Positions 52,505-62,721 of a stretch of 64,000 bases of DNA are shown here, piece by piece. Both the position numbers and the translations under genes were made by a program. Positions within the stretch are counted from its first letter, which is position 1, and each line of letters begins with the position of its first letter. The notes beneath the pieces are model-generated. The model saw only the letters and a program-made list of their open reading frames with translations. It was not told the DNA's origin and did no database searches. Source of the DNA: an uncultured Lachnospiraceae bacterium (GTDB lineage Bacteria; Bacillota; Clostridia; Lachnospirales; Lachnospiraceae); assembly GCA_910587155.1 (NCBI GenBank), contig CAJULA010000003.1, positions 101,141 through 165,140 of the forward strand, written 5' to 3'.

Positions 52505-55107
52505 ATAAGAGAGTATCTGTTATCTTGGGTATCTGCAGTCTGCTCGCTTTTCTTGCGGCGGTGGCACTGTTCCCTTCTGTTGTAAAAGTACAGATATATT
52601 GCCCTTACGAGCAGGATTTTCACATCTATCTGCTGCAGGGTGAGAAACTGGAAAACAGCAGCCCGCTGGAATTTAAGAAGTTTTTTTCCGGTGATATCGT
52701 ACTGCCGTTTACGGAGCAGGAGCTGGATACGTTTGATTATATCCAGGTCAAGTTTGAAGGGCGGGAGGTAAACGAAGAATTGCCGGTTCCCGGCATCAGC
52801 GCGGCGCTTGGAAATTATGTTTTTTACCGGGGAGATTTCCTGGATACGGCGCATATTATGTGTCATGATCTGTTGCTTTTGTCTGATACGGGGCAACTGC
52901 GGATTGTCGGCGGTGATCCGTTTCTTTTGCTGCGTGTTCCGACGGATGAACTGCAAAAGAGCAAGGGCAAAGTCATGCTGCTGTATGGCGGCGCATGGCT
53001 CGCCGCCTGGCTGTTATGTCTGTTTGTCTGTTTCAGAAAGCGGGAAGTAATCGGGGCGTATCTGAGTGCGCTGTATGCCTGGTTTGTCAGGGAGTGGAGG
53101 CAGCTGCTTTTGCTGATCGGCTGTGTACTTTGCGGCCTTTTGGCCGGACGGGGACTGCAGTGGTGTAACAGTCACTATTTTCACTGGCGGGAGCTGCAAA
53201 ACAGTGAAATTATCGTCTGGGCCGCAGCCTGTGGAATCGTATTCTGGCTGCTGCAAAAGCGGATCGACCGCAAATCCTGCGCCCTTCTGGCAGCCGTGCT
53301 GATCGGCGCCGCCATGCTGGTATCCATCAAGGGGATGACCACCTATCTGACGGCGGATGAACGATTCAGCACCATGGAGCAGGCCAAACTGGACGCGGAT
53401 GAACTGCGGCACTGGTCCATGGGCCAGAGCCGGATGAATTATCTGCTGATGTCACTGTTCTGGCGGTGCTTTCCATATGAATGGATGGAAGAGGTAACCG
53501 GGCTGGTCTATCATCAGCCGGCCAAGCTGGCACACTGGTTTCTGGGAGTTCTGATTCTTTTCTACACGGTTGATCTGGTGCAGCGTTTTCTGATGCGCCG
53601 CGTCGGGGATGAAAAACAACCGGCAGAAAGTTTCAGGATCATGACGTCTTATGTAGTCCTGATGAATCTCACCTTGCTGTTGCCGGCCGTGACAATCGGG
53701 TTAAAAAATTATAACTATGACTTGTTTTCCGCCTGTTTCGGTGCGTTGGGCGGCGTATGCGCATTGATCGCTTTCCAGAAAAGAAGTCTTTCTTTTGGAT
53801 ATCAGGCGGTTCTGTTTTCTTCCTGCAGTGTGCTTGAAAAAAAGAGCGGGTTACCGATCCTGCTGGCGGCGTGTACTGTGCTGGCGGCCGTGGCCATGCT
53901 GAGCCAGGAAGGGAAACAGGCGTCAAAAGTGCTGGCAGGTGTGCGGCACAGTCTGTACGGCGTGGCTTTTTATGTGGGGCTTCTCTTTACCAATCAATTT
54001 TTGCTGGTGGAGGTAATTAAAAACAGCCACGCGCCGGTGCATACACTTTTCTCCGCCATGGTGACGGCAGTACGGATGATCCCCGGGGTGTATGATCTGT
54101 CGGCGCGGATCGGAACCGGGACGTATCTGCAGGCATTTTCCGGCTGTCTGTTTCTGGCCGTCTTGATTTTTCTGGCGGCGATGGTATTATATGGTATATG
54201 CGTATCCTATGAGACGACAGACAGAGATCTGTACCCGGTCAGCGCCGGGGCGGCGACTCTTTTGTTGACAGTTTATCTTCTGACAGGTATGATAGTAATG
54301 TTTTCGGGGGCAGACTATACGGAAGAGATAGGCGGCTATGTTCTGTTTATTATCAGAAACTATATGATGGCCATGCCTACGCTGCTGCTTTTGTTGTCTG
54401 TCATTGTGGTTTTGAGTTGGCGCCGTTACAGGGGGCAGGTCAGCCTTTTGTGGAGTATTGTGATTGTCAGCCTGGGCATTACCCCTGCCTATCTGCTGGA
54501 GATGCGCTGGAATCCTACATGGATGCGGTATCTGAATATGTTTCTGTGTCTGTATGCGGTATTTGTCGCAGCCGCGGCACTGCCGGTGCTGTATGAACTG
54601 CTGACCGGAAGGCGTCTGCTCACGGCATTTGCCTGTATGGCCGGTGTGTTTCATCTGGCGGAGGTTCTTGGCAGTATGCCGGCTTTTACGTATTTTGCTC
54701 CCTGCTGGTATGGATTGACAGCCACAGGCGTGCCGGCAGGGGAGCGGCAGATGGACGTGTACTGGGGCGAGCATCGGGCGTCTCTGGGACTGCTGGTGTG
54801 GGAGTATTGTGAGAAAAACGGATTGGGCAGTGAGCCTGTCACGATCTATTATGGTTATATCAGAGGGGACTGGCTTACCAGGCCGGATCATATAACGGAA
54901 GCGCCGAAAGACTGGAATGAATCCTACGATACATGTTCCGTGACAGATCATGACTTCTATGTCTTCGACACACAGGCAGTGGAGCGGGGCATGGTGAAAG
55001 ACGGATGGCCTGTGGATGTGGAGCCGGTCATAACCGTTACTTACAGAAGCCATGTGATTGCGAGGATCTATCAGGGCTCTCAGTTGCAGCAATATTTCGG
55101 TAAGTGA
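52501..55107 (+). CDS. large polytopic membrane protein, GT-C-like or polymerase-like
   Basis: 868 residues from a TTG start overlapping the previous stop (TTGA; GGAGGAAACG upstream). An N-terminal helix, an outer domain of about 150 residues (VVKVQIYCPYEQDFHIYLL), then about twelve helices. TTYLTADERFSTMEQAKLDADEL may be the acidic first-loop motif. It is the largest membrane protein here and sits between a GT39-like gene and the Wzx flippase, so a GT-C transferase or a chain polymerase are both possible. No polymerase signature was recognised. Confidence 0.65.
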   Translation: MNKRVSVILGICSLLAFLAAVALFPSVVKVQIYCPYEQDFHIYLLQGEKLENSSPLEFKKFFSGDIVLPFTEQELDTFDYIQVKFEGREVNEELPVPGISAALGNYVFYRGDFLDTAHIMCHDLLLLSDTGQLRIVGGDPFLLLRVPTDELQKSKGKVMLLYGGAWLAAWLLCLFVCFRKREVIGAYLSALYAWFVREWRQLLLLIGCVLCGLLAGRGLQWCNSHYFHWRELQNSEIIVWAAACGIVFWLLQKRIDRKSCALLAAVLIGAAMLVSIKGMTTYLTADERFSTMEQAKLDADELRHWSMGQSRMNYLLMSLFWRCFPYEWMEEVTGLVYHQPAKLAHWFLGVLILFYTVDLVQRFLMRRVGDEKQPAESFRIMTSYVVLMNLTLLLPAVTIGLKNYNYDLFSACFGALGGVCALIAFQKRSLSFGYQAVLFSSCSVLEKKSGLPILLAACTVLAAVAMLSQEGKQASKVLAGVRHSLYGVAFYVGLLFTNQFLLVEVIKNSHAPVHTLFSAMVTAVRMIPGVYDLSARIGTGTYLQAFSGCLFLAVLIFLAAMVLYGICVSYETTDRDLYPVSAGAATLLLTVYLLTGMIVMFSGADYTEEIGGYVLFIIRNYMMAMPTLLLLLSVIVVLSWRRYRGQVSLLWSIVIVSLGITPAYLLEMRWNPTWMRYLNMFLCLYAVFVAAAALPVLYELLTGRRLLTAFACMAGVFHLAEVLGSMPAFTYFAPCWYGLTATGVPAGERQMDVYWGEHRASLGLLVWEYCEKNGLGSEPVTIYYGYIRGDWLTRPDHITEAPKDWNESYDTCSVTDHDFYVFDTQAVERGMVKDGWPVDVEPVITVTYRSHVIARIYQGSQLQQYFGK

Positions 55108-56438
55108 GAGTGATACGGGAGAGGGCAGTTTTGATCGGATTATTGTCAAAATGGGAAATTTTCAGCAAAAAATTTCTGGCAAATATTTCATGGACCGTAC
55201 TGGCGAAAGCGACTGCCATGCTGGGCTTTTTTGCGTTGGATATCTGCATGGCCCGGATATTGGGAAAGGACAGCTACGGCGAATGGTCGTTTTATTATTC
55301 GGCAATTCTGATGATGGCGCATGTATGCTGGTTTGGCATAGACGCTTCGGTCAAGGTCTTTGTGTCCAAGCAGGAAACAGAACAGGAACTGAGTGATTGT
55401 CTCAAAGCCAGTATCCGGCTGCGCCTGATCGTCAGCAGCCTGTTTCTTGTCGGACTCACTGCGGCGTCCGGTCTGCTGACAGATTATATGGAGTATTTCG
55501 GCAAATATGAAAATCTCCATATCTTGATGTACGGCGCAGGCGTACTTGTATTTCTCAGTTCTTTTGCGGAGTTTTATAAAGCGCTCAGCATCGGTATGCA
55601 GGAATATCGGAATCTGTTTCTGGTTACGCTGACGGAATACGGCGGATATTTTGTGTTCAGTCTGGCGGCCGTGTTATTTCTAAAAAATAATACAGGGCTT
55701 CTGGCAGGGTATATCATCGCAGGTATCCTGACCGCATTGCTGGGGCAGGCACTGATCAGAAAACATTTGCTGCAGGATCAGGCGGAACGCGCCGGCGTAT
55801 TGCAGAAAGAGATCTTGCTCTATGCCATGCCGCTTCTTGTCACGAGTATGGGAGAGATCCTCTTACAGGAATCGGATACCTTTTTTCTGGGACTGTTTAG
55901 CATACCGGCGCAGGTGTCGGTCTATGCCATCGGGAAAAAGTTATGTTCCAAGCTGTACCATATCAATTATACCCTGTGTATTACCGTACTGCCGCAGATG
56001 TCAACGATCAGTAAGGAAAACTACAGGGAAAAACTGGACAGGTTCCGGAAATTCGGTATCCTGAATATCCTTCTTACCCTTTGTGTGGCAGTGGGGCTTT
56101 TAGTTATGAGCGGATTCTTTATTCCGTTTCTGTATGGAGAGGAGTATCATGATGCGGTTTTCCTGTTCAGACTGCTGCTGATCTATTATGTGCAGCGGGG
56201 GATTTCGTATTATTTTGCTTTGTTTCTGGAGTTTCAGAAGCAGGCAGTTTTTGAAAGCATCTGTTATTTTATAACGATTACGGCCAATGTCATATTGGAA
56301 ATCTGTCTTGTATCAAGACTTGGAGCACTTGGAGCCGCTCTGGCGGCAATTCTGTCTTACCTGCCCTATACCATACTGGTCACGGTGAAAGCAGTGCGGG
56401 TCATGAGACAGTATAAGTCCGTTTATGCCGCGGATTGA
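55104..56438 (+). CDS. Wzx-like oligosaccharide flippase
   Basis: 444 residues from a GTG start overlapping the previous stop (GTGA). MVF/MATE-like architecture of about twelve helices: ISWTVLAKATAMLGFFALDICMARILGKDSYGEWSF is the usual Wzx opening, with paired helices through TSMGEILLQESDTFFLGLF and LGALGAALAAILSYLPYTIL near the end. It would move undecaprenyl-linked repeat units across the membrane. With the PglK-like ABC protein at 10203 there are two flippases in one locus. Confidence 0.87.
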   Translation: MRVIRERAVLIGLLSKWEIFSKKFLANISWTVLAKATAMLGFFALDICMARILGKDSYGEWSFYYSAILMMAHVCWFGIDASVKVFVSKQETEQELSDCLKASIRLRLIVSSLFLVGLTAASGLLTDYMEYFGKYENLHILMYGAGVLVFLSSFAEFYKALSIGMQEYRNLFLVTLTEYGGYFVFSLAAVLFLKNNTGLLAGYIIAGILTALLGQALIRKHLLQDQAERAGVLQKEILLYAMPLLVTSMGEILLQESDTFFLGLFSIPAQVSVYAIGKKLCSKLYHINYTLCITVLPQMSTISKENYREKLDRFRKFGILNILLTLCVAVGLLVMSGFFIPFLYGEEYHDAVFLFRLLLIYYVQRGISYYFALFLEFQKQAVFESICYFITITANVILEICLVSRLGALGAALAAILSYLPYTILVTVKAVRVMRQYKSVYAAD

Positions 56439-56457
56439 ACATAAGGAGGAAGCGGAA

Positions 56458-57396
56458 ATGTACAGTTTGTCAGTTGTGGTGCCGGTGTACAATGAAGAGG
56501 GAAATGTGGCCGAGCTTCACCGAGAGATCAAAGAAATCTGTGTGCAGAAGCAGTATGATTATGAGATCATTTTTATTGATGACGGTTCTACAGACCGGAC
56601 GGCGGAAATCTGCCGGGAATTACGTCCGCTGAAATTTATCAGACTGCGGCGCAATTCCGGACAGACGGCGGCGATGGACGCAGGGATTAAGGCGGCTACA
56701 AAAGATTTTATCGTGACGATGGATGGCGACCGGCAGAATGATCCGGCGGATATTCCCGTGATGCTGGACTACCTGCTGGCACATGAGTATGACATGGTGT
56801 CCGGCTGGCGCAAGGACCGGAAGGATACTTTTATGAAACGCTTTGTCTCCAGAGGTGCCAATATGCTCCGCTATCTGCTGGTGCATGACGGGATTCATGA
56901 CAGCGGCTGCTCGCTGAAGATTTACCGGAAGGAATGTTTTAAAGGGATCAATCTGTATGGAGAACAGCATCGCTTTATTCCGGCGATTCTGAAGATCAAA
57001 GGCTTTACGGTGGGGGAAGTGGTAGTGCATCACAGACCGCGCACATCGGGCAGGACAAAATATAACTGGAAACGGACATTTAAAGGCTTTGTGGATATGA
57101 TTTCCGTATGGTTCTGGAATAAGTACGCGACCAGACCGCTTCATCTGCTGGGAGGGCTGGGAATCCTGTTTATGCTGCTTGGTGGCGGTTGCGGGATATG
57201 GTCGGTGGCACTGTTCTGCATGGGATATAAAATGTCAAGAAATATCATACCGCCGATCCTGACAGTCTTTTTTATGATTATGGGCGTACTGATGTTTGTA
57301 TTCGGGCTGATGGCGGAGATTCTGATCAAGATATATTTTGGTGTGCATGTGGATAAATCCTATAGTATTAAGGAAACCTGGGTGAATGAGGAGTAA
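56458..57396 (+). CDS. polyprenyl-phosphate glycosyltransferase (GT2) with C-terminal helices
   Basis: 312 residues from ATG 56458 behind AAGGAGGAAGCGG (a longer frame from 56425 overlaps the flippase gene). GT-A motifs: VVPVYNEEGNVAELH, FIDDGSTDRT, NSGQTAAMDAGIKAA, MDGDRQND as the metal site and GCSLKIYRKE. Two membrane helices at about 225-290 follow. Like DPM1/GtrB/ArnC enzymes it makes a polyprenyl-phosphate sugar. It likely feeds the GT-C-like proteins at 50606 and 52501. Confidence 0.87.
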   Translation: MYSLSVVVPVYNEEGNVAELHREIKEICVQKQYDYEIIFIDDGSTDRTAEICRELRPLKFIRLRRNSGQTAAMDAGIKAATKDFIVTMDGDRQNDPADIPVMLDYLLAHEYDMVSGWRKDRKDTFMKRFVSRGANMLRYLLVHDGIHDSGCSLKIYRKECFKGINLYGEQHRFIPAILKIKGFTVGEVVVHHRPRTSGRTKYNWKRTFKGFVDMISVWFWNKYATRPLHLLGGLGILFMLLGGGCGIWSVALFCMGYKMSRNIIPPILTVFFMIMGVLMFVFGLMAEILIKIYFGVHVDKSYSIKETWVNEE

Positions 57397-57448
57397 GGCG
57401 GCAGGCGGGCGGTCAGTCTGATCAGGCTATGATGATAAAAGGGCAGAA

Positions 57449-58591
57449 ATGAAGATATTGATTGTTTCGCATGAGTATCCGCCGATCGGCGGCGGCGGTG
57501 CAAATGCATGTATGAATCTGGCTTATGAATTCAAAAAACAGGGGCATAATATTACCGTGGTGACTTCATGGTTTCCGGGGCTGGAGCGATGCAGCAGGGA
57601 AGGGAGTCTGTCCATTGTCCGCCTGCCGTCCAGAAGAAAACATAAGGAACACTGCGGATTCGTAGAAATGCTGTCCTACCTGGGCAAGGCGCTTGGGAAG
57701 GTCGATTCCCTGTGCAGGGAACAGAAATTTGACATAGTCATGGTTTTTTTCGCGATCCCGAGCGGCCCGGTGGGGTATTATCTGAAGAAAAGGTATGGGA
57801 TACCCTATATTATCCGTTTCGGTGGCGGGGATATTCCCGGATACCAGGAGCGTTTTACCTTTATTTATAAACTGATCGGGCCTTATGAGAAGATCATCTG
57901 GAAAAATGCAGAGGCCCTTGTGGCAAACAGCAGGGGACTTAGGATACTGGCAGAGCATTTTTATAATAAGAAGGAAATCAGAATCATTCCCAACGGCGTC
58001 AACACGGATTTTTTCCGCAGTGCGCCGGAGAGAAAAACAAAGAGACATTTCAGAATTTTATTTGTTTCCAGACTGATCGAGAGGAAAGGCCTGCAGTATA
58101 TGATTCCTCAGCTTAAGGATATTGAGAAAAAATGCGGCAGGAGGATTTTGCTCACTGTCGTCGGGGATGGTCCCTATCGTCAGACGCTGGAAAAGCTGGC
58201 AAAACGCTACGAGGTATCCGATCGGATCATCTTTGCCGGTCAGAAGGACAAAGAGGAGCTGACAGACTATTATCAGGACGCGGATGTCTTTATTTTACCG
58301 TCAAAAAAAGAAGGTATGCCTAATGTAGTACTGGAGGCCATGGCCAGCGGCCTGCCAGTGGTGATGACTCCCTGTGAGGGCAGTGACGAACTGATTGACG
58401 GCAACGGGTATGCCGTGCGGGTGAATTTGTTTGGAGACAAGCTGGCACTGTTGGCAAGGGATGAGAGGCGCAGGAAAAAGATGGGGGAGAAAAGCCTGGA
58501 ACTGGTGCGGGAGAGATTTTTGTGGAGCAGTATTGCGGACCAGTATGAAACATTGCTGCGGGATGCCTGCAATGGTTCCGCAGGGGAGTGA
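57449..58591 (+). CDS. glycosyltransferase family 4
   Basis: 380 residues. VSHEYPPIGGGGANACMNLAYEFKKQGH opens the protein; FGGGDIPGYQERF and NSRGLRILAEHFY follow; donor half LFVSRLIERKGLQYMIPQL and SKKEGMPNVVLEAMASGLPVVMTPCEG. This glycine-rich PPIGGGGA entry is common in GT4 enzymes that add mannose-like sugars, but donor is not readable. It ends just before the AsnB-like gene. Confidence 0.87.
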   Translation: MKILIVSHEYPPIGGGGANACMNLAYEFKKQGHNITVVTSWFPGLERCSREGSLSIVRLPSRRKHKEHCGFVEMLSYLGKALGKVDSLCREQKFDIVMVFFAIPSGPVGYYLKKRYGIPYIIRFGGGDIPGYQERFTFIYKLIGPYEKIIWKNAEALVANSRGLRILAEHFYNKKEIRIIPNGVNTDFFRSAPERKTKRHFRILFVSRLIERKGLQYMIPQLKDIEKKCGRRILLTVVGDGPYRQTLEKLAKRYEVSDRIIFAGQKDKEELTDYYQDADVFILPSKKEGMPNVVLEAMASGLPVVMTPCEGSDELIDGNGYAVRVNLFGDKLALLARDERRRKKMGEKSLELVRERFLWSSIADQYETLLRDACNGSAGE

Positions 58592-58593
58592 CT

Positions 58594-60456
58594 ATGTGTG
58601 GTATATGCGGTTATTTTTCAGATCAGGAAATATCGGCCCGGGCATTGCAGGAAATGAATGATACGATGTATCACAGAGGGCCGGATGACTCCGGTATATG
58701 GCAGGAAGTTTCAGGGCGTGGGGCCGTGGGGCTGGCACAGAGGCGGCTTTCGATACTGGATCTTTCTCCGATGGGTCATCAGCCCATGTTTTCCAGGGAT
58801 AACAAGATTGCAGCCGTCTATAACGGAGAAATCTACAACTATCGCGAATTGAAAAAGGAACTTGAGGCCGCAGGCCATACCTTTGTCTCAGCTTGTGATA
58901 CGGAAGTGATGATTGCCGCCTATCAGCAATGGGGATATGAGTGCTTTGGACGTTTTAACGGGATGTTTGCCATCGCCTTGTATGAGACGGAGAGTGCCAC
59001 GCTGATCCTGGCGAGGGATCGTATGGGCAAAAAGCCGTTATATTATTATAAAAAAGGAAAAGATTTTGTCTTTGCGTCGGAATTGAAGCCGATTATGAAA
59101 TATCCCGGCTTCCGAAAAAAGATTGACAAAAGGATGATCAAGAAACTGCTCTGCAGTAAATATATAGAAGCACCCGATTCCATTTTCGAGGATACTTTTA
59201 AGATGCTTCCCGGTTCCTACCTTGTCCGGAGGGATGGCGAGACTGTCCTGCGCCGGTACTGGGATATCATAGAGCAGAAGAGACTTGGTATGGAAAGGCC
59301 GCTTTCTTATGAGGCGTCGCTGCGGGAGCTGGAGGGGCTGGTGCTTGATTCCGTGGCAAAGCGTCTGATCGCGGATGTTCCCACAGGAGTCTTTCTCAGC
59401 GGCGGAATTGACTCGGCGCTTGTGACGGCAGCGGCCCGGCAGGTTTCGGGAGAGCCGGTCAAAAGCTTTTCCATTGGTTTCCACGAAAAAGAAAGAAATG
59501 AGGCAGTCTTTGCCGCAGAGATTGCGAGGTATCTGGGGACCAAGCATAAGGAGCTGTATATCGGGGATAAGGAAACCCTGAGTCTGCTCCATGACTTGCC
59601 TTATTATTATGATGAGCCTTTTTCGGATTCTTCTCAGCTTCCCACGATGCTGGTGTCGAGGCTGGCTTCGGAGGACATCAAGGTGGCGCTTTCCGGCGAC
59701 GGCGGTGACGAACTCTTCTGCGGCTATAAAATGTACGACTGGGTATTCATTGCCCAGAAGGCCGAATGGATGAGGAGGATCGTTGCGCCGGTCATGGGCT
59801 CCATGCCTCTGCGACAGAAGCTGCCGGCGGAATTGCGGGCATTTCTCAATAACAGGGACAGCAATTATAAGACACAATTCTTTTTGCATGTGATGATGGA
59901 AGAGGCGGACAAGCTGCTTGGCATGCCGGAGGCAGAAGTCAGATATGGGTGGGAAAAGGAGCTGCATTACCGCAACTGGCAGGAGCGGCGCATGGTACTG
60001 GATATGATGACCTATCTTCCCGATGAAGTGCTGGCAAAGACGGATCGGGCTTCCATGAAATATTCCCTTGAGGTACGCTGTCCTCTGCTCGACTACCGTA
60101 TTGTCGAACTGGCTTTTTCCATTCCGCATGGCTTTAAATATAAGAAGGGAAATAAAAAATACATTCTGAAAGAACTGGCTTATCAATATATACCCAGGGA
60201 ACTGCTGGACCGCCCGAAAAAGGGATTCGGCGTGCCTCTGCGCAAATGGCTGCGGACAGTGCTGGCGCCGGAGATTGACAGATACGCCGATCAGGATATT
60301 TTAAAACGGCAGAATATCTTTGTACCGGAGGCGGTGGGAGAGTTGATCCGCAGGCAGGAGAAATCAGACCGGATCATGTACAGTTCCATGCTGTGGTCAT
60401 TCTATGTATTTCAGAGATGGTATCAGATGTTTGTCGAGGATTTGTGGGACAGGTAA
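58594..60456 (+). CDS. AsnB-type glutamine amidotransferase/amide synthase
   Basis: 620 residues. Start set at ATG 58594 so that Cys2 (MCGICGY) becomes N-terminal, as the glutaminase needs; GTG 58588 is rejected. RGPDDSG and YNGEIYNY form the glutaminase pocket; the ATP-dependent half has FLSGGIDSALV (about 266-276), ALSGDGGDELFCGY and EVRCPLLDYRIVELAF. It resembles asparagine synthase, but inside uronate-making loci such proteins (for example WbpS) convert hexuronic acids to amides. That use is attractive here because UDP-GalNAcA and GDP-ManA enzymes are present. Confidence 0.87.
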   Translation: MCGICGYFSDQEISARALQEMNDTMYHRGPDDSGIWQEVSGRGAVGLAQRRLSILDLSPMGHQPMFSRDNKIAAVYNGEIYNYRELKKELEAAGHTFVSACDTEVMIAAYQQWGYECFGRFNGMFAIALYETESATLILARDRMGKKPLYYYKKGKDFVFASELKPIMKYPGFRKKIDKRMIKKLLCSKYIEAPDSIFEDTFKMLPGSYLVRRDGETVLRRYWDIIEQKRLGMERPLSYEASLRELEGLVLDSVAKRLIADVPTGVFLSGGIDSALVTAAARQVSGEPVKSFSIGFHEKERNEAVFAAEIARYLGTKHKELYIGDKETLSLLHDLPYYYDEPFSDSSQLPTMLVSRLASEDIKVALSGDGGDELFCGYKMYDWVFIAQKAEWMRRIVAPVMGSMPLRQKLPAELRAFLNNRDSNYKTQFFLHVMMEEADKLLGMPEAEVRYGWEKELHYRNWQERRMVLDMMTYLPDEVLAKTDRASMKYSLEVRCPLLDYRIVELAFSIPHGFKYKKGNKKYILKELAYQYIPRELLDRPKKGFGVPLRKWLRTVLAPEIDRYADQDILKRQNIFVPEAVGELIRRQEKSDRIMYSSMLWSFYVFQRWYQMFVEDLWDR

Positions 60457-60463
60457 GGGGCAG

Positions 60464-61672
60464 ATGAAGAAGATATTAATGGTGGTATCGACACTGAATC
60501 ACGGCGGAGCGCAAAAAGTCTTTGCAAACCTGACGCTTGCATTCCCGGAGGAATGGCAGATTGATATTTTGCTGAATAACGCAGAAAACATTACCTATCC
60601 TTACCGCGGCCGTATTCTCAGTCTGCAGATCGACAATCCGGATGATAAGACGGGTATTTTATACCAGGCCAGGGTGTTTCTGCGCAGATACCGGAAACTG
60701 AAAGAACTGAAAAAAAAGAATCACTACGACGCCTGCCTCAGCGCATTAACAAGTGCCAATGCGGTCAATGTCCTGACGGGCAGGCGGTACTGCAAAACGA
60801 TCCTTACCGTGCATAGTTTTATGACGAGGGATATGGGACAATTGGGCGGGCTCAAACAGATTATCATTGCCATGGCCATCAAGCTGTTATATAATCGGGC
60901 AGACAGGGTTGTCACGGTATCGGAAGGTTCCCGCAATGACCTGGTGCAGAAGTTCGGCGTGGATCCCCGAAAGGCCATAACCATATATAATGGATTTCCG
61001 ATCAAAGATATTATAAACCGGAGCAAAGAGCAGCCGGACGGCCGGGAATGTACATTTGTGGAAGATTCCGGGTTTAAATTTGTGACGGCAGGGCGTCTGG
61101 ACGGGGCGAAGGGGCAATGGCATCTGATCCGGGCTTTCAGGAGCGTTGCAGAAGCGTTTCCCGACGCAAAACTGCTGATTTTAGGGGAAGGGATACTGGA
61201 GCAATCCCTGAAAAAGACAGTAAAGGAGTGCGGGCTGGAAAACAATGTGGTATTCGGGGGATTTGTAGAAAATCCGTACAAAATCATGGCAAAATGTGAC
61301 GCCTTTGTCATGTCGTCGCTGTATGAGGGATTTCCCGGTGTCCTGATTGAGGCGCTGGCATGCGGACTGCCTTGTATCAGCACGGATTTTGACTCCGGTG
61401 CGAGGGAAATCCTGGCGCCAGGGGCAGATATTGCGGAAAAAGTGACCGGTAATTGGCAAAAAGAGCAATACGGCATATTATGTCCCGTTTGTGACGGCCA
61501 AAGAAGGCGGGGCGGGGAAAAACTGACGAAAGAAGAAAAAATCCTGGCCGATGCGATGCTGGCTCTGGTCAGGGAAAGTGCTCTGAGAGACAGGTATCAG
61601 AAAAGAAGCCAGGAGAGGGCATGGCAGCTGGATGCGGAAAACTTTCTGGGAAAGTGGCTGGAAATCATATGA
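60464..61672 (+). CDS. glycosyltransferase family 4
   Basis: 402 residues from ATG 60464, seven bases after the AsnB-like stop (a longer frame from 60404 overlaps AsnB). STLNHGGAQKVFANLTLAF, VVTVSEGSRNDLVQKFG, GRLDGAKGQWHLIRAF and the acidic motif YEGFPGVLIEALACGLPCISTDFDSG are the standard GT-B landmarks, and the NH-GGA opening is shared with pglJ/pglH-like enzymes. Specificity unknown. It overlaps the next ATG by four bases. Confidence 0.86.
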   Translation: MKKILMVVSTLNHGGAQKVFANLTLAFPEEWQIDILLNNAENITYPYRGRILSLQIDNPDDKTGILYQARVFLRRYRKLKELKKKNHYDACLSALTSANAVNVLTGRRYCKTILTVHSFMTRDMGQLGGLKQIIIAMAIKLLYNRADRVVTVSEGSRNDLVQKFGVDPRKAITIYNGFPIKDIINRSKEQPDGRECTFVEDSGFKFVTAGRLDGAKGQWHLIRAFRSVAEAFPDAKLLILGEGILEQSLKKTVKECGLENNVVFGGFVENPYKIMAKCDAFVMSSLYEGFPGVLIEALACGLPCISTDFDSGAREILAPGADIAEKVTGNWQKEQYGILCPVCDGQRRRGGEKLTKEEKILADAMLALVRESALRDRYQKRSQERAWQLDAENFLGKWLEII

Positions 61673-62718
61673 AGACAATGGAGCAGCCCTGTTTCAGTAT
61701 ATTGATTCCCGTTTATAATGTGGAGAAATATCTGAGACAGTGTGTGGAGTCTGTGCTCGGGCAGACGTATACGGATTATGAAGTGATATTGATTGATGAC
61801 GGTTCAACGGATCATAGCGGGCAGATATGCGATGCATATGGAACTGCCTGTTCCCGGGTGCATGTATACCATCAGAGCAATCAGGGTCTTATGATGACAA
61901 GAAAAGCAGGGATTTTGCAGGCAAAAGGGCAGTACTGCCTGTTCCTGGACTCTGATGACCATTACGCCCCTGATTTGCTGAAGGAAGTGGCAGCCTGCAT
62001 AGAAAAGGATAATCCGGATCTGGTGATTTTCAATAAATTCACTGAATATGTGAATCAAACAGAGAAAGGGGCATTCGGAGGCGAAAGATATCGTCAGGTC
62101 GGGAGGAAGGAAGCGCTTCTGGCGTTTATGGGTTCCAATCAATATACCTCTGTTTTTACAAAAGTAATCAGACGTAAATTGATTCTGCCCTGTCTGGACA
62201 GTATCTATATCCCGGTCAGTTATGCGGAGGATGCCCTGCAGACCGCCTATTTTATCCTTTTGTCAGAGCGGATCGCCATCCTGGACAGATGTCTTTATTA
62301 TTACCGCATCAGGGAAAGCAGTCTGATCCATCAGAAGACAATGCAAAGGATGCTGGAAATCCTGGATGTGAAGCAGCGGATCTATGAACTGATTGTGCAG
62401 AACGGATATCTGACCGGAGAGAATGAACGCAGATACTTTGGAAATGTGCTGAATGACTTTATGGATGGGGTATTTCGGATCAATAATACTGACTTTTCCT
62501 TTAAAAACCGCAGAAAAGAGCTGCAGACATTAAAAGAGCATGGATTTCTCCGGATGTTATTGGAAAGTAAAAGCAGGCATGGCTTTACAGTGTATAACCG
62601 TATACGGGTTATCCTTTTTGACCAAAACCAATATGCCGCATTGATTATGTTGGATCATCTGCTCCTGAAAATCCAGCAGTTGGCAGAGGCAATGAGCCGG
62701 AAGAGGAGATTTGAGTAG
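61669..62718 (+). CDS. glycosyltransferase family 2
   Basis: 349 residues from ATG 61669 (ATGA overlap). ILIPVYNVEKYLRQCVESVLGQTY, LIDDGSTDHSG and the metal motif LDSDDHY define a GT-A transferase; the C-terminal third is helical and basic. It is soluble or peripheral, with no membrane helix. Sister of the partial gene at 63578. Donor unknown. Confidence 0.87.
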   Translation: MKTMEQPCFSILIPVYNVEKYLRQCVESVLGQTYTDYEVILIDDGSTDHSGQICDAYGTACSRVHVYHQSNQGLMMTRKAGILQAKGQYCLFLDSDDHYAPDLLKEVAACIEKDNPDLVIFNKFTEYVNQTEKGAFGGERYRQVGRKEALLAFMGSNQYTSVFTKVIRRKLILPCLDSIYIPVSYAEDALQTAYFILLSERIAILDRCLYYYRIRESSLIHQKTMQRMLEILDVKQRIYELIVQNGYLTGENERRYFGNVLNDFMDGVFRINNTDFSFKNRRKELQTLKEHGFLRMLLESKSRHGFTVYNRIRVILFDQNQYAALIMLDHLLLKIQQLAEAMSRKRRFE

Positions 62719-62721
62719 TTC

